DNA from: Pseudomonas sp. BBP2017
GTDB taxonomy: Bacteria > Pseudomonadota > Gammaproteobacteria > Pseudomonadales > Pseudomonadaceae
NCBI RefSeq assembly: GCF_003024385.1
Contig: NZ_PVZN01000009.1
Location: 121,120 to 185,119, forward strand
Direction of reading: 5' to 3'
DNA: 64,000 bases
The notes below the pieces were generated by a model. That model was not told where the DNA came from and made no database searches. It was given only the letters and a program-made list of their open reading frames with translations. Within the stretch, counting starts at the first letter, position 1; each line of letters opens with the position of its first letter. The translations under genes were made by a program, and so were the position numbers. Shown here piece after piece: positions 36,954-48,275 of the stretch.

Positions 36954-38669
36954 GTGATTGTAAGTCCCTGTAATGCACCAAGAACCCCAGGCAATCGGCT
37001 GCGCAAGGCCTTGTTGGCGGGCGCAACGCTGGTAGGCCTGCTCAGCGCAGGTCAGCTCTGGGCGTTCAACCTTGACGATGTTGCGGCCAAGGCGAAGGAT
37101 CTTGCCGGGCAGAAGTACGAAGCGCCGAAAAGCAATCTGCCCGCTGTGTTCCGTGACATGAAGTACGGCGACTACCAGCAGATCCGCTTTCTGCCGGAGA
37201 AGGCCGAGTGGGCCAAGGACAAGACCCCGTTCAAGCTGTCCTTCTATCACCAGGGCATGCATTTCGACACGCCGGTGAAAATCAACGAAGTTACCGCGAC
37301 CAAGGTCGAGGAAATCAAGTACGACCCGAACCGCTTTGATTTCGGCAGCGTGCAGTTTGACCCCAAGGCCACCGAGAATCTCGGCTATGCCGGTTTCCGC
37401 GTGCTGTACCCGATCAACAAAGCCGACAAGCAGGATGAAATCATGACCCTGCTTGGCGCCAGCTATTTCCGCGTGGTCGGCAAGGGCCATGTCTATGGCC
37501 TGTCCGCCCGTGGCCTGGCCATCGATACCGCGCTGCCGTCCGGCGAAGAGTTCCCGCGCTTCACCGAGTTCTGGATCGAAAAGCCGAAGGCCACCGACAA
37601 GCACCTGGTGATCTACGCACTGCTCGACTCGCCGCGCTCCACCGGTGCCTACAAACTGACCCTGCGTCCGGGCAGCGACACCATTGTCGACGTCAAATCC
37701 AAGGTGTTCCTGCGTGACCACGTTAGCCGTCTGGGCATTGCCCCGCTGACCAGCATGTTCCTGTTCGGCGGCAACCAGCCTTCGAAGGTGCTCAACTACC
37801 GTCCAGCCCTGCACGACTCCGAGGGCCTGTCGATCCATGCCGGTAACGGCGAATGGCTGTGGCGTCCGCTGAACAACCCGAAACACCTGGCCGTGAGCAA
37901 CTTCAGCGTCGAGAACCCGCGTGGTTTCGGCTTGCTGCAGCGCCAGCGCGAGTTCAGCCAGTTCGAAGACCTCGATGACAACTACCAGAAGCGTCCAAGC
38001 GCCTGGATCGAGCCTGTCGGCGACTGGGGCAAAGGTACTGTCGACCTGGTCGAGATTCCGACCGCCGATGAAACCAACGACAACATCGTTGCTTTCTGGA
38101 GCCCGGAAAAACTGCCGGAGCCGGGGACACCGTTCGAGTACGCCTACCGCCTGCACTGGACCATCGACGAGTCCGAGTTCCATTCGCCTAAGCTCGGTTG
38201 GGTCAAGCAGACCTTGCGCTCTACCGGTGACGTCAAGCAGTCCAACCTGATTCGTCAGCCGGACGGCAGCCTGGCCTTTTTGGTCGACTTCGAAGGTCCG
38301 GTGCTGGCTAAACTGCCAGAAGACACCGCTGTTCGTAGCCAGGTCAGTATTGGTGACAACGCGGAGCTGGTCGAGAACAACCTGCGTTACAACCCGGAAA
38401 TCAAAGGCTGGCGCCTTACCTTGCGGATGAAGGTCAAAGACCCGAGCAAGTCCGTGGAAATGCGTGCAGCGCTGCTGCGTGACGTCCCGGTCGAGCCGGC
38501 CAAGCCAGCAAAACCGGCTAAACAGGACAAGGCAGCAGCCAAAACTGCCAAGGCCGAGAAGCCTGCCGAGCAACCTGCCGCCGACGCGGCGTCCACCACT
38601 GGGGCACCGGCCACCACCGAACAGGTGTTGACCGAGACCTGGAGCTATCAGTTGCCTGCCGATGAGTAA
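36954..38669 (+). CDS. opgG: Periplasmic glucan biosynthesis protein OpgG
   Basis: A 571-residue periplasmic protein needed for osmoregulated periplasmic glucan synthesis. Signal peptide ~17-39 ([18 protein letters not shown]); the mature domain starts [18 protein letters not shown]. Near the C-terminus a Lys/Pro/Ala-rich stretch of about 50 residues ([19 protein letters not shown] and onward) interrupts the Ig-like domain before the last strand [13 protein letters not shown] chose the GTG at 36954, with GAGGG 6 bp upstream, because it gives a normal signal peptide. The ATG at 36852 would add 34 residues with extra hydrophobic segments. It overlaps opgH by 8 bp. Confidence 0.92.
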   Translation: MIVSPCNAPRTPGNRLRKALLAGATLVGLLSAGQLWAFNLDDVAAKAKDLAGQKYEAPKSNLPAVFRDMKYGDYQQIRFLPEKAEWAKDKTPFKLSFYHQGMHFDTPVKINEVTATKVEEIKYDPNRFDFGSVQFDPKATENLGYAGFRVLYPINKADKQDEIMTLLGASYFRVVGKGHVYGLSARGLAIDTALPSGEEFPRFTEFWIEKPKATDKHLVIYALLDSPRSTGAYKLTLRPGSDTIVDVKSKVFLRDHVSRLGIAPLTSMFLFGGNQPSKVLNYRPALHDSEGLSIHAGNGEWLWRPLNNPKHLAVSNFSVENPRGFGLLQRQREFSQFEDLDDNYQKRPSAWIEPVGDWGKGTVDLVEIPTADETNDNIVAFWSPEKLPEPGTPFEYAYRLHWTIDESEFHSPKLGWVKQTLRSTGDVKQSNLIRQPDGSLAFLVDFEGPVLAKLPEDTAVRSQVSIGDNAELVENNLRYNPEIKGWRLTLRMKVKDPSKSVEMRAALLRDVPVEPAKPAKPAKQDKAAAKTAKAEKPAEQPAADAASTTGAPATTEQVLTETWSYQLPADE

Positions 38670-41235
38670 CTCTCAAGCACGGCCAGAATCGCTTGGCGAA
38701 TACCTGGCCCATTTACCACTGAGCGATGAGCAGCGGGCGGAACTTGCCAGCTGCACCTCGTTCAGCGAGCTGCATCAACGTTTGTCGGCCCAGCCGGGCA
38801 CTCGCGACACCGAAGCCGTACAGGCTTCGGTCGGCGAGCGGCTGACCCTGAACAGCGCCCAGGACATGCACGACGCCGAGATGCTCGCGGTCGATGGCAG
38901 TGGCCGGGTGTGCCTCAAGGCCACGCCGCCGATCCGTCGTACCCGGGTGATTCCCGAGCCATGGCGCACCAACATCCTGATTCGCGCCTGGCGCCGCCTG
39001 ACCGGGCGTACCAATGCCCCGCCCCCAGCCAAGCGTGAGCTGCCCAAGGCCCGCTGGCGCTGGGTCGGCTCCATGCGTCGCTACATCCTGCTGGCGCTGA
39101 TGCTCGGTCAGACCATCGTTGCCGGCTGGTACATGAAAGGCATCCTGCCGTACCAGGGCTGGTCGTTCGTCGATCTCGACGAAATCACCCACCAGTCGTT
39201 GCTGCAGACTGCCACGCAGGTCTGGCCTTACGCACTGCAGACCAGCATCCTGATCCTGTTCGGTATCCTGTTCTGCTGGGTATCGGCCGGTTTCTGGACC
39301 GCGTTGATGGGCTTTCTCGAGCTGCTGACCGGCCGCGACAAGTACCGCATCTCCGGCAGCAGTGCCGGTAACGAGCCGATCGAGGCCGGTGCGCGTACCG
39401 CCATCGTCATGCCGATCTGCAACGAAGATGTGCCACGGGTGTTTGCTGGCCTGCGCGCAACCTTCGAGTCGGTTGCCGCTACCGGTGACCTGGACCGCTT
39501 CGACTTTTTCGTGCTCAGTGACACCAACGACAGCGATATCGCTGTGGCTGAACAACAGGCGTGGCTGGAAGTCTGTCGCGAGGCCAAGGGCTTCGGGCGG
39601 ATCTTCTACCGCCGCCGTCGCCGCCGGGTGAAGCGCAAAAGCGGCAACCTCGACGACTTCTGCCGTCGCTGGGGCGGCGACTACCGTTACATGGTGGTCC
39701 TCGACGCCGACAGCGTGATGAGTGGCGAATGCCTGACCAGCCTGGTGCGCTTGATGGAAGCCAACCCGGATGCCGGGATCATCCAGACCGCGCCGAAAGC
39801 GTCGGGCATGGATACCCTGTATGCGCGCATGCAGCAGTTCGCGACCCGCGTCTACGGCCCGCTGTTCACCGCTGGCCTGCACTTCTGGCAGCTCGGTGAG
39901 TCGCACTACTGGGGCCATAACGCGATTATCCGCATGAAGCCGTTCATTGAGCACTGCGCCCTGGCGCCGTTGCCGGGCAAAGGTGCGTTCGCCGGTGCGA
40001 TCCTCTCCCACGACTTCGTCGAAGCCGCGCTGATGCGCCGTGCCGGCTGGGGCGTGTGGATTGCCTACGATCTGCCGGGCAGCTATGAAGAATTGCCGCC
40101 GAACCTGCTCGACGAGCTCAAGCGCGACCGGCGTTGGTGCCACGGCAATCTGATGAACTTCCGCCTGTTTCTGGTCAAGGGCATGCACCCGGTGCACCGT
40201 GCGGTGTTCCTCACCGGGGTGATGTCGTACCTGTCGGCGCCGTTGTGGTTCTTCTTCCTGGTGCTGTCGACAGCATTGCTGGCGACCAACACCCTGATGG
40301 AGCCGCAGTACTTCCTTGAGCCGCGTCAGCTCTATCCGTTGTGGCCACAGTGGCACCCGGAGAAGGCCATTGCGCTGTTCTCGACCACCATCGTGCTGCT
40401 GTTCCTGCCCAAGCTGCTCAGCGTCATTCTGATCTGGGCCAAGGGTGCGAAAGAGTTCGGCGGGCGCTTCAAAGTGACCTTGTCGATGTTGCTGGAGATG
40501 CTGTTCTCCATGCTGCTGGCACCGGTGCGGATGATTTTCCACACCCGCTTCGTACTGGCCGCGTTCCTCGGCTGGGCCGCGACCTGGAACTCGCCGCAGC
40601 GTGACGATGACTCCACCCCGTGGAGCGAAGCGGTGCGCCGTCATGGTCCGCAGACCTTGCTGGGTGTGGCCTGGGCCTTGCTGGTGGCGTGGCTGAACCC
40701 GAGCTTCCTGTGGTGGCTGGTGCCAATTGTCGGTTCGCTGATGCTGTCGATCCCGGTGTCGGTGATCTCCAGCCGGGTGCACCTGGGCCTGCGCGCCAAG
40801 GACGAGAGCCTGTTCCTGATTCCTGAGGAATACGCCACGCCTCACGAGTTGCTGGCAACCGACCAGTACACCCACGAGAACCGCTGGCATGCCATGCATG
40901 ACGGTTTCGTCCGGGCCGTGGTCGACCCGCAGCAGAATGCTCTGGCCTGTGCCTTGGCCACCGCCCGTCACGGCGTCGCGGCACCGATCGAATCGCTGCG
41001 TGCCGAGCGTATCGGCCAGGCACTGGACCTTGGCCCAAGCGGCCTGGACGGCAACACCCGTCTGGCATTGCTCAGCGATCCGGTCGCTTTGGCGCGCTTG
41101 CACACGCGGGTCTGGGCCGAGAGCAACGAGGCCTGGTTGGGCGTCTGGCGTCAGTCGATCGCCAACGACCCGCACTCGCCGTTGTTGCCGTTGCATCCGG
41201 AGCCTGTGGCGCAGCCTTCATTGGCCAGCGCCTGA
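38662..41235 (+). CDS. opgH: Glucan biosynthesis glucosyltransferase OpgH
   Basis: An 857-residue inner-membrane family-2 glycosyltransferase that polymerises UDP-glucose into the linear backbone of periplasmic glucans. Several transmembrane helices flank the cytoplasmic catalytic domain (~230-500), which has [15 protein letters not shown], the DAD motif in [12 protein letters not shown], and (Q/R)xxRW as [10 protein letters not shown]. The start overlaps the end of opgG, so the two are coupled. A REP pair follows. OpgH also influences cell size in E. coli through FtsZ; whether this applies here is not shown. Confidence 0.95.
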   Translation: MSNSQARPESLGEYLAHLPLSDEQRAELASCTSFSELHQRLSAQPGTRDTEAVQASVGERLTLNSAQDMHDAEMLAVDGSGRVCLKATPPIRRTRVIPEPWRTNILIRAWRRLTGRTNAPPPAKRELPKARWRWVGSMRRYILLALMLGQTIVAGWYMKGILPYQGWSFVDLDEITHQSLLQTATQVWPYALQTSILILFGILFCWVSAGFWTALMGFLELLTGRDKYRISGSSAGNEPIEAGARTAIVMPICNEDVPRVFAGLRATFESVAATGDLDRFDFFVLSDTNDSDIAVAEQQAWLEVCREAKGFGRIFYRRRRRRVKRKSGNLDDFCRRWGGDYRYMVVLDADSVMSGECLTSLVRLMEANPDAGIIQTAPKASGMDTLYARMQQFATRVYGPLFTAGLHFWQLGESHYWGHNAIIRMKPFIEHCALAPLPGKGAFAGAILSHDFVEAALMRRAGWGVWIAYDLPGSYEELPPNLLDELKRDRRWCHGNLMNFRLFLVKGMHPVHRAVFLTGVMSYLSAPLWFFFLVLSTALLATNTLMEPQYFLEPRQLYPLWPQWHPEKAIALFSTTIVLLFLPKLLSVILIWAKGAKEFGGRFKVTLSMLLEMLFSMLLAPVRMIFHTRFVLAAFLGWAATWNSPQRDDDSTPWSEAVRRHGPQTLLGVAWALLVAWLNPSFLWWLVPIVGSLMLSIPVSVISSRVHLGLRAKDESLFLIPEEYATPHELLATDQYTHENRWHAMHDGFVRAVVDPQQNALACALATARHGVAAPIESLRAERIGQALDLGPSGLDGNTRLALLSDPVALARLHTRVWAESNEAWLGVWRQSIANDPHSPLLPLHPEPVAQPSLASA

Positions 41236-41238
41236 CTT

Positions 41239-41293
41239 ATCGCGGGGCAAGCCTGCTTCCACAATCCCTGTGGGGGCGGGTTTGCCCCGCGAT
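41239..41293. repeat. REP pair after opgH
   Basis: Two inverted REP units (41239-41262 and 41270-41293) with small substitutions (GCCTGCTTCCAC, GTGGGGGCGGGTTTG) that mostly compensate across the stem. It lies 4 bp after the opgH stop. Confidence 0.88.
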
Positions 41294-41425
41294 TTGTTTC
41301 ATCCCTTTTTCTGATACCCACAACGCCGCCCATGCGTTAGCATCCCCCTCGAATATCTCGCACCCGTCTGTAGGACGGTTCGCGCCAAAAATAAAATTCG
41401 AGCTTTCTTGCTGGGGGATCTGGTG

Positions 41426-42229
41426 ATGTTGAAAAAATATCTGTCGATGCTGCTGGTCGGCGTTACCGCGCTGATGGCAGTCAGTGCTGCCCAGGCAGCC
41501 GGCGCCATTGATGAGGCGGTCAAGCGCGGCACCCTGCGTGCAGGCATGGACCCTACCTACATGCCGTTCCAGATGACCAACAAGCGTGGCGAGATCGTCG
41601 GCTTCGAAGTCGATATCCTCAAGGCCATGGCCAAGTCCATGGGCGTCAAGCTGGAGATGGTCTCCACCTCCTACGATGGCATCATCCCGGCACTGATGAC
41701 CGACAAGTTCGACATCATCAGCAGCGGTATGACCCTGACCCAGGAACGCAACCTGAAGCTGAACTTCAGCGAACCCTTCATCGTTGTCGGGCAGACCCTG
41801 CTGATCCGCAAGGAACTGGCGGGCGAGATCAAGTCCTACAAAGATTTGAACAACGAGAAGTACCGCCTGACCTCCAAGCTCGGCACCACCGGCGAGATGG
41901 TTGCCAAGAAGCTGATCGGCAAGGCCAAATACCACGGCTACGACAACGAACAGGAAGCGGTGATGGACGTGGTCAACGGCAAGGCTGACGCCTTCGTCTA
42001 CGACGCGCCGTACAACGTGGTTGCAGTGAACAAGGCCGGTGCCGGCAAACTGCTGTTCCTGGACAAGCCGTTCACCTTCGAGCCGCTGGCCTTCGGCCTG
42101 AAGAAAGGTGATTACGACAGCCTTAACTTCATCAACAACTTCCTGCACCAGATCAAGCACGACGGTACCTACGATCGAATCCACGACAAGTGGTTCAAGG
42201 ACACCGCCTGGCTCAAGGACATGGAATAA
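41426..42229 (+). CDS. Amino-acid ABC transporter substrate-binding protein
   Basis: A 267-residue periplasmic solute-binding protein of family 3. Signal peptide MLKKYLSMLLVGVTALMAVSA ending AQA. The core has TLRAGMDPTYMPFQMTNKRGEIVGFEVDI, DGIIPALMTDKFDIISSGMTLT and the SDP-like KLGTTGEMVAKK. The exact ligand is not predictable; polar amino acids are typical of the family. The ATG at 41426 is preceded by GGGGGA. It heads a three-gene transporter unit; a CCGTC/GACGG hairpin lies in the leader (41364-41378). Confidence 0.9.
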   Translation: MLKKYLSMLLVGVTALMAVSAAQAAGAIDEAVKRGTLRAGMDPTYMPFQMTNKRGEIVGFEVDILKAMAKSMGVKLEMVSTSYDGIIPALMTDKFDIISSGMTLTQERNLKLNFSEPFIVVGQTLLIRKELAGEIKSYKDLNNEKYRLTSKLGTTGEMVAKKLIGKAKYHGYDNEQEAVMDVVNGKADAFVYDAPYNVVAVNKAGAGKLLFLDKPFTFEPLAFGLKKGDYDSLNFINNFLHQIKHDGTYDRIHDKWFKDTAWLKDME

Positions 42230-42307
42230 GGCCGGGGTACCCCGCCCGGTTTGAAACCCGACGCGCAGGCAGGTCCTGCGCGTTCGCTTTTACGGAAGTA
42301 CCCTCAA

Positions 42308-43270
42308 TTGATCAAACACAAGAAAGCCCAGTGGCCCTGGCACGGGCTGACCGCGCTGGTCCTGGTGGGCCTGGCACTGAGCCTGTATTACGCCACCTCG
42401 ATGATTTCCTACGAGTGGAGCTGGAACCGGGTGCCGCAGTACTTCGCCTACCAGGCCGAAGTCGCCCAGCGCGCCAGCGACAATGGAACCATCGAATCGA
42501 TTACGCCCAAAGGTGACATGGCAAGCGTCACCCTGCGTGACGAGAGCGGCGCCGAGCAGGTGTTCGACGTCGAGCTGGCCAGTGTGCTGCTGTCGCGTGG
42601 CGACGATGTTAGCGAAGGCGACCTGATCGGTGTGACCCATCACTGGGCCGCCGGACCGTTGGCCTGGGGGCTGTGGACCACTGTCTGGATCTCGGTGGCC
42701 TCTGGCGTGCTGGGTCTGGTCATTGGCCTGTTCGCCGGATTGTGCCGGTTGTCGAGCAACCCGACCCTGCGTGACCTGTCCACGGTCTACGTCGAGTTGG
42801 TGCGCGGCACGCCACTGCTGGTACAAATCTTCATTTTCTACTTCTTCATCGGCACCGTGCTCAACTTGTCCCGCGAGTTCGCCGGGGTTGCAGCACTGGC
42901 ACTGTTTACCGGCGCGTACGTGGCCGAGATCGTCCGCGCCGGTGTGCAGTCGATTGCCAAAGGGCAGGGCGAGGCGGCTCGCTCGCTGGGCTTGAGCGCT
43001 GGCCAGTCGATGCGGCACGTGGTGCTGCCACAAGCGTTCAAGCGCGTTCTGCCGCCGCTGGCCGGGCAGTTCATCAGCCTGGTCAAGGACACCTCACTGG
43101 TGTCGGTGATCGCCATCACCGAACTGACCAAGAGCGGGCGCGAAGCGATCACTACCTCGTTCTCGACCTTCGAGATCTGGTTCTGTGTTGCCGGCCTGTA
43201 CCTTTTGATCAACCTGCCGCTGTCGCACATGGCCAGCCGGCTTGAGCGGAGGCTTGCGCAAAGTGATTGA
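42308..43270 (+). CDS. Amino-acid ABC transporter permease with enlarged first periplasmic loop
   Basis: 320 residues from a TTG start. HisM/GlnP-type permease core (~115-315) with the EAA-type loop [31 protein letters not shown]. Unlike ordinary ~220-residue permeases, about 85 residues containing beta-rich sequence ([21 protein letters not shown]) separate TM1 (~12-30) from TM2 (~120). The TTG at 42308 is chosen because a CGGAAG ribosome-binding site precedes it and it yields MIKHKKAQ before TM1; an ATG at 42251 would add 19 residues. The ATPase gene overlaps its 3' end. Confidence 0.87.
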   Translation: MIKHKKAQWPWHGLTALVLVGLALSLYYATSMISYEWSWNRVPQYFAYQAEVAQRASDNGTIESITPKGDMASVTLRDESGAEQVFDVELASVLLSRGDDVSEGDLIGVTHHWAAGPLAWGLWTTVWISVASGVLGLVIGLFAGLCRLSSNPTLRDLSTVYVELVRGTPLLVQIFIFYFFIGTVLNLSREFAGVAALALFTGAYVAEIVRAGVQSIAKGQGEAARSLGLSAGQSMRHVVLPQAFKRVLPPLAGQFISLVKDTSLVSVIAITELTKSGREAITTSFSTFEIWFCVAGLYLLINLPLSHMASRLERRLAQSD

Positions 43271-43997
43271 AGTCCGTGATCTGGTAAAAGTCTTCGATAC
43301 CCGTGGCCAGGTGGTGCGCGCGGTCGATCACGTCAGTACCAACGTGGCCAAGGGGGAAGTGTTGGTCGTACTCGGACCTTCGGGATCGGGCAAATCGACC
43401 TTCCTGCGCTGTCTCAATGGCCTGGAGTCGTTCGATGAGGGCACGGTGGCGATCGATGGCCTGCAACTGGCTGACCCGAAGACTGACGTCAACGCCTATC
43501 GCCGTGAAGTCGGCATGGTGTTCCAGCACTTCAACCTGTTCCCGCACATGACCGTGCTGGAGAACCTGTGCCTGGCGCAGAAGGTGGTGCGCAAGCGCGG
43601 CAAGGCCGAGCGTGAGGCCAAGGCCCGGGCGTTGCTGGAGAAGGTTGGCATTGGCCAGAAAGCCAATGAATACCCTTCGCGCCTGTCCGGTGGTCAGCAG
43701 CAGCGGGTCGCCATTGCCCGTGCCCTGGCGATGGACCCGAAGGTGATGCTGTTCGATGAGCCGACCTCGGCACTCGATCCGGAAATGGTCGGTGAAGTGC
43801 TCGATGTCATGAAAACCTTGGCGCTGGAAGGCATGACCATGGTCTGCGTGACCCACGAAATGGGCTTTGCCCGCGAAGTGGCGGACCGCGTGCTGTTCTT
43901 CGATCATGGAAAACTGCTGGAAGACTCGCCGCCCGAGGCGTTCTTCACCTCCCCGAAAGACCTGCGCGCCCAGGCGTTCTTGCGCCAGGTGCTGTAG
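43263..43997 (+). CDS. Amino-acid ABC transporter ATP-binding protein
   Basis: A 244-residue GlnQ/HisP-type ATPase. Walker [11 protein letters not shown]-loop [13 protein letters not shown], signature LSGGQQQR, Walker [16 protein letters not shown]-loop [12 protein letters not shown] chose the GTG at 43263, 10 bp after GCGGAGG, giving [11 protein letters not shown]; the TTG at 43242 would add seven residues. It overlaps the permease stop by 8 bp and completes the transporter unit. Confidence 0.92.
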   Translation: MIEVRDLVKVFDTRGQVVRAVDHVSTNVAKGEVLVVLGPSGSGKSTFLRCLNGLESFDEGTVAIDGLQLADPKTDVNAYRREVGMVFQHFNLFPHMTVLENLCLAQKVVRKRGKAEREAKARALLEKVGIGQKANEYPSRLSGGQQQRVAIARALAMDPKVMLFDEPTSALDPEMVGEVLDVMKTLALEGMTMVCVTHEMGFAREVADRVLFFDHGKLLEDSPPEAFFTSPKDLRAQAFLRQVL

Positions 43998-44002
43998 GAC
44001 CG

Positions 44003-44071
44003 GTGGGAGCGGGCTTGCCCCGCGATTGCGGTGTGTCAGTAACATCGCAATCGCGGGGCAAGCCCGCCCAC
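44003..44071. repeat. REP pair between ABC transporter and chemoreceptor genes
   Basis: The REP arms extend inward by ATTGCG/CGCAAT, giving nearly 28 paired bases around a 15-base loop (GTGGGAGCGGGCTTGCCCCG outer core). It starts 5 bp after the ATPase stop and ends 9 bp before the convergent chemoreceptor stop, an obvious dual terminator or stabiliser. Confidence 0.92.
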
Positions 44072-44080
44072 CACCAGAGG

Positions 44081-46033
44081 TTATAGGTTGAAGCGGCCGA
44101 CCAGCGTCTGTAGCTGACGCCCGAGCCGCGCCAACTCGACGCTCGACGCTGCTGTCTCTTCACTGGTCGTACTGGTCTGGTCCGACACTTCGCGGACATT
44201 GATCACGCTGCGATTGATTTCCTCGGCCACTGCGCTTTGTTCCTCGCTGGCAGTAGCAATCTGCTGGTTCATGCCCTGGATGTTCGATACTGTGCGGGTA
44301 ATCTGCCCCAATGCATCACCGACCCTGCGGCTCAGCTCGACACTGTCGCGGGTCAGGATCTTGCTGCTGTCGAGCAGGCGGGTGACCTGATCGGTGCCGT
44401 CATGCAGGTTGCCAATCAGTTGTTCGATTTCCTCGGTTGACTGCTGGGTGCGCTGGGCCAGGCCACGGACTTCGTCGGCGACCACGGCAAATCCGCGACC
44501 GGCCTCTCCAGCCCGCGCCGCTTCAATGGCGGCGTTCAGGGCCAGCAGGTTGGTTTGCTCGGAGACCGACTTGATCACATCAAGAATGCTGCCGATGCGC
44601 TGGCTCTCGCCGGCCAGTTGATGCATGGCATCGATCGAGTGGTCCATTTGCCGGGCCAGCTGTTCGATCTGCTCCACGGCCTCACCGACCACTTGGTCGC
44701 CCAGTTGCGCCTGCTGGTCAGCCGTGGTCGCCGCCTGCGAGGCCTGTTCAGCGTTCTGCGCCACTTCGTGAACCGTTGCGCTCATCTGGTTCATGGCTGT
44801 GGCAACCTGATCGGTTTCGTCTTTTTGCTGGGCGATCCTGACTTTGGTCTGCTCGCTGACCGCAGCCAGTTGTTCGACTGCCGAGGACAGCCGGGTGCTG
44901 CCCTCGCCGATACCTCCAATCAGCTCGCGCAGGCTCAGGGTCATGGCCTGCATGCTGTTTTGCAGTTGGCCCATTTCGTCGCGGCGTTGCACGGTCTCGG
45001 TCAGTTGCAGGTCGCCTTGGGCAATACGTGCGGCCTGGGCCAGGGTCTGTTTAAGTGGTGCGGTGATTTGCAGGCTGATCAACCAGGCTGCCAGGCTGCC
45101 GAATAGCAAGGCCAGTGTGGCCTCGGCGGTCAGTACGCTCTGGGCCTGGACGGCTTCGGCGTCGCGCTGTTCGATCTGACGGTCACTCAGTTTGCGGCTG
45201 GCGTCGCGAAGCTCGATGCCTAGCTGTTCCAGCGTGCCTTGCACGCTCTCCACGGCGATGGCGGCCCGGCGATACTGATCAAGGCTGTCCTGGTAGCGGC
45301 TCAGTGCTGCGCGCAGGTTTTCCCGGGTGCTGGCGGCCAGACCGTGGGTTTGCATCAGGTGCGCCAGCTGCTCGAAGGTCTGCCGGCTGGCATCGAGCGC
45401 CGCCTGACCAACGCTGGCGAACTGCTCCAGGGGGGCGAAGGTATAGGCCGGCACCAGGCTTTGTTGATTGGCAACTTCGACATGCCGGGCAAGTGCTTCG
45501 GCCAGGTTCAGGACCTGGCTCTGACTGGCCAGCTGGCTCTCGCTACGCATGTTCTCCAGTGCTTGGTCCGCGACCTCATCGACTAGCTCGGCGAGGCGCT
45601 GTTCGGCACCTTGCATGGCTTGCTGGCGTGTCTGGCGCAAGGCCACGGCCTGTTGTAACTGTGCAAAGTCCAGGGTAAAGCGCTGCACCGTTTGCAGCTT
45701 GCCGGCGATCATCTGCCGGTCTTCGGACGCTGCATAACGATCCGGCATTGCCGTGAGCAGTTCCTGCAGGGCCTTCAGCGACAGCTCGATCTGAGCCTTG
45801 CTGTGCGCATCATTGAGTACCCGAAAGGTGATGCGCTCGGCCCTGAGGTCCTTGCCGATGTCATTGAGGCGGGCGATTTCCTGAAGCTTTTCCGAACGCA
45901 GGATGGCGTCGTCCAATGCACGCCAGCCGCTGAGGGTGATCAATAGGGTCAGTAACAGCACCAAGGCAAAGGCCAAGGTCAGTTTCAGTCTGACGCTCAT
46001 GTTGCCTAGCATCCGATTCACAGGTCCGAACAT
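44081..46033 (-). CDS. Methyl-accepting chemotaxis protein, HBM-type sensor (copy 1)
   Basis: 650 residues. TM1 ~18-35 ([19 protein letters not shown]), an all-helical periplasmic domain of ~245 residues, TM2 near 285-305, HAMP, and the signalling domain with [25 protein letters not shown]. The long, Gln/Leu/Ala-rich helical sensor and the N-terminal [18 protein letters not shown] fit the helical bimodular (HBM) class, as in McpS and McpK, which bind TCA-cycle acids. P. aeruginosa McpK sits in the same neighbourhood (next to rsmE and tat). The ATG at 46033 has GGAG 8 bp upstream; the TTG at 46048 lies inside that site. Ligand not predictable. Confidence 0.88.
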   Translation of the reverse strand: MFGPVNRMLGNMSVRLKLTLAFALVLLLTLLITLSGWRALDDAILRSEKLQEIARLNDIGKDLRAERITFRVLNDAHSKAQIELSLKALQELLTAMPDRYAASEDRQMIAGKLQTVQRFTLDFAQLQQAVALRQTRQQAMQGAEQRLAELVDEVADQALENMRSESQLASQSQVLNLAEALARHVEVANQQSLVPAYTFAPLEQFASVGQAALDASRQTFEQLAHLMQTHGLAASTRENLRAALSRYQDSLDQYRRAAIAVESVQGTLEQLGIELRDASRKLSDRQIEQRDAEAVQAQSVLTAEATLALLFGSLAAWLISLQITAPLKQTLAQAARIAQGDLQLTETVQRRDEMGQLQNSMQAMTLSLRELIGGIGEGSTRLSSAVEQLAAVSEQTKVRIAQQKDETDQVATAMNQMSATVHEVAQNAEQASQAATTADQQAQLGDQVVGEAVEQIEQLARQMDHSIDAMHQLAGESQRIGSILDVIKSVSEQTNLLALNAAIEAARAGEAGRGFAVVADEVRGLAQRTQQSTEEIEQLIGNLHDGTDQVTRLLDSSKILTRDSVELSRRVGDALGQITRTVSNIQGMNQQIATASEEQSAVAEEINRSVINVREVSDQTSTTSEETAASSVELARLGRQLQTLVGRFNL

Positions 46034-46235
46034 GGAGGTCTCCAGCAATTGAGGAATGACCGGCGCCAGGACGAGGGTCAGGGCGCCGCCCCTTGCTCAT
46101 CGGCTGGCTGCGGGCGAGCTGGACCTGCAAACGATGTAGGAAAGTTCTGTGGTTAACCTAAGGAAAATGGTTGAAGTGGCGGGAGGGTGTAGGAAGGTTG
46201 CCCAAGGGCAAACAGCAGAAGACTCTCAGTATCCC

Positions 46236-46267
46236 AACCTGTGCTGCCCGAACGGCTAGCACAGGTT
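46236..46267 (-). terminator. Inverted repeat after the second chemoreceptor gene
   Basis: AACCTGTGCT and AGCACAGGTT (10 bp each) around a 12-base loop, 8 bp after the stop of the upstream minus-strand chemoreceptor. The U-run is poor, so termination may be partial. The rest of the 242-bp gap presumably carries the promoter of copy 1; no flagellar sigma-28 match was convincing. Confidence 0.55.
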
Positions 46268-46275
46268 GTTTAACC

Positions 46276-48195
46276 TCAGAGCTGGAATTTGCCGACCAGG
46301 CCCTGCAGATGGGTACCCAGGCGGGCCAGTTCGACGCTGGAGGCAGCGGTTTCTTCGCTGGCAGCGGAGGTCTGGTCCGATACATCGCGCACATTCATCA
46401 CGCTGCGGTTGATCTCTTCCGCCACGGTGCTTTGTTGCTCGGCCGCTGCGGCGATCTGCTGATTCATCGCCTGGATCGAGGAAACGGTACGGGTGATGGT
46501 GTCCAGCGAGGTGCCAGCGCGACGGGTGAGCTCGACGCTGCTGTCGGTCAGGTTACGGCTGGCATCAATGCTGCTGACGACCTGTTGGGTGCCACTTTGC
46601 AAGCCGGCAATCAACGCTTCAATCTCTTCAGTTGATTGCTGGGTGCGCTGGGCCAGGCTGCGCACCTCATCGGCCACCACGGCAAAGCCGCGGCCGGCTT
46701 CCCCGGCGCGGGCGGCTTCGATCGCTGCGTTGAGGGCCAGCAGGTTGGTTTGCTGGGCCACCGACTTGATCACATCGAGCACGCTGCCGATCTTGTCGCT
46801 CTCGGTCTTGAGCTGGCCCATGGCTTCGCTGGAGTGGTTCATTTCATTCGCCAGGCGTTCGATCTGGCTGAGGGCTTCACCGACTACTCGATCACCCTCA
46901 CGGGCCTGCTGGTCGGCCACCAGCGCTGCTTCAGAAGCCTCTTCGGCATTGCGTGCGACTTCTTGCACGGTAGCGGCCATCTCGTTCATGGCGGTGGCCA
47001 CTTGATCGGTCTCGACCTTTTGATTGTTGACCCCGGCGCTGGTCTGCTCGGTCACCGCCGACAGCTCTTCAGCGGCACTGGCAATTTGCGTGACACCATC
47101 GCCAATGCCGCCGATCAGCGTGCGCAGGCTTACAGTCATGCGTTGCATGCTGTGTTGCAGTTGGCCAAGCTCGTCCCGACGCTCGACGTTGAGGTCTTGG
47201 CGCAGGTCGCCACTGGCGACCCGGTCGGCGGCGTTCAGGGTCTGGCGCAAAGGGATGATGATCTGGCGGGTAATGGTCAAGGCAGCGAGCAGGCCAAACA
47301 GCAGGGCCAGGGCGGTGGCCAGGGCGAGCATCAACTTGGCGTTTTGCGACTCGTCATCGCGCGCCTGGGTCAGGTCGCTGGTGAGTTGCTGGCTTTGTTC
47401 GATCAGGATCTGGCCCTGTACGGCCATCTGTGCCGACGCCTGTTCTGTCGCGACCTGCGCAACACCGAACTGGACCACGGCTGCACGGTAGTTGTTCAGG
47501 GCACCTGCCGCTTGCTGGAGGCTGCTGGTGAAGTTCGCTGGCAAGACTCCCGCCAGGGTCGTCAGTTGTTCGATTGCCTGGTCGATGGCATCGAGTGCGG
47601 TCTGTTGGAGCTCGGCATTGTTGCTGTAGGTGTAACCCCGGACCTCGAACCGCGCCTCTTGTAGCAATTTGCTGGCTGACATGACGCTGTTGAACAGGTG
47701 CAGATTAGTGTCACCCTGCAGCAGCTGCTGCTGAACCTCGACGATCAGAGCGGCAGCCTGCTCGGCGGTGCTGCCGAGTACTTCGCGGCTTGCTTGGCGT
47801 TGCTGGGCAGCCTTGTCGGTAATGCCCAGCGCCTGGCGGTACTGCCGGGCGGCTTCTTGCTGCTGTTCGAGACGCTGGCGGTCCTGTGGGCTGGTAATAA
47901 ACTGATCGACTTGCTGTAGTTTTTGCTCGAGTTTCACCACCGCGCTGTTGAGGTGCTGCGCGGGAGATTCGCCACCTTGGAGTTGGTAGCCCTGCCGAGC
48001 AACGCGCAGTTCCAGGGTGGCCTCAAGTACCTGGGAGATAGCGCTGAGGGTGTCACTGCGGTGGGTGATGCCATTGATGCCCTGCCAGCCGGTCAGGCTG
48101 ATTGTCAGGGTCAGTAGCAGGACCAGGCCGAAGCCGATTCCGAGTTTACGATTGACGCTCACGTTACCCAGATGTTGCGCTAACCAACGGTACAT
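46276..48195 (-). CDS. Methyl-accepting chemotaxis protein, HBM-type sensor (copy 2)
   Basis: 639 residues with the same layout as its downstream neighbour: TM1 ~18-38, an all-alpha periplasmic sensor to ~285, TM2 ([19 protein letters not shown]), HAMP and the signalling domain. The sensor start ([17 protein letters not shown], then [12 protein letters not shown]) again fits the HBM class. The C-terminal halves of the two receptors are nearly identical in long stretches while the sensors differ, consistent with tandem duplication and divergent ligands. The ATG at 48195 has GGAG 7 bp upstream. It lies 80 bp from the rsmE stop. Confidence 0.88.
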   Translation of the reverse strand: MYRWLAQHLGNVSVNRKLGIGFGLVLLLTLTISLTGWQGINGITHRSDTLSAISQVLEATLELRVARQGYQLQGGESPAQHLNSAVVKLEQKLQQVDQFITSPQDRQRLEQQQEAARQYRQALGITDKAAQQRQASREVLGSTAEQAAALIVEVQQQLLQGDTNLHLFNSVMSASKLLQEARFEVRGYTYSNNAELQQTALDAIDQAIEQLTTLAGVLPANFTSSLQQAAGALNNYRAAVVQFGVAQVATEQASAQMAVQGQILIEQSQQLTSDLTQARDDESQNAKLMLALATALALLFGLLAALTITRQIIIPLRQTLNAADRVASGDLRQDLNVERRDELGQLQHSMQRMTVSLRTLIGGIGDGVTQIASAAEELSAVTEQTSAGVNNQKVETDQVATAMNEMAATVQEVARNAEEASEAALVADQQAREGDRVVGEALSQIERLANEMNHSSEAMGQLKTESDKIGSVLDVIKSVAQQTNLLALNAAIEAARAGEAGRGFAVVADEVRSLAQRTQQSTEEIEALIAGLQSGTQQVVSSIDASRNLTDSSVELTRRAGTSLDTITRTVSSIQAMNQQIAAAAEQQSTVAEEINRSVMNVRDVSDQTSAASEETAASSVELARLGTHLQGLVGKFQL

Positions 48196-48275
48196 GGTGG
48201 GGCTCCATTGCAATCGGCAGGGGTGATTTTCTTGTTCTCGTGCCAATCCATCGGCCTTGCGCCGCAAAGCTGAAG

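Noticed and set aside
46091..46110. Possible flagellar sigma-28 -10 element (GCCGATGA on the minus strand) upstream of chemoreceptor copy 1
   Set aside because: Seven of eight bases match the -10, but no acceptable TAAA-type -35 at the right spacing was found.
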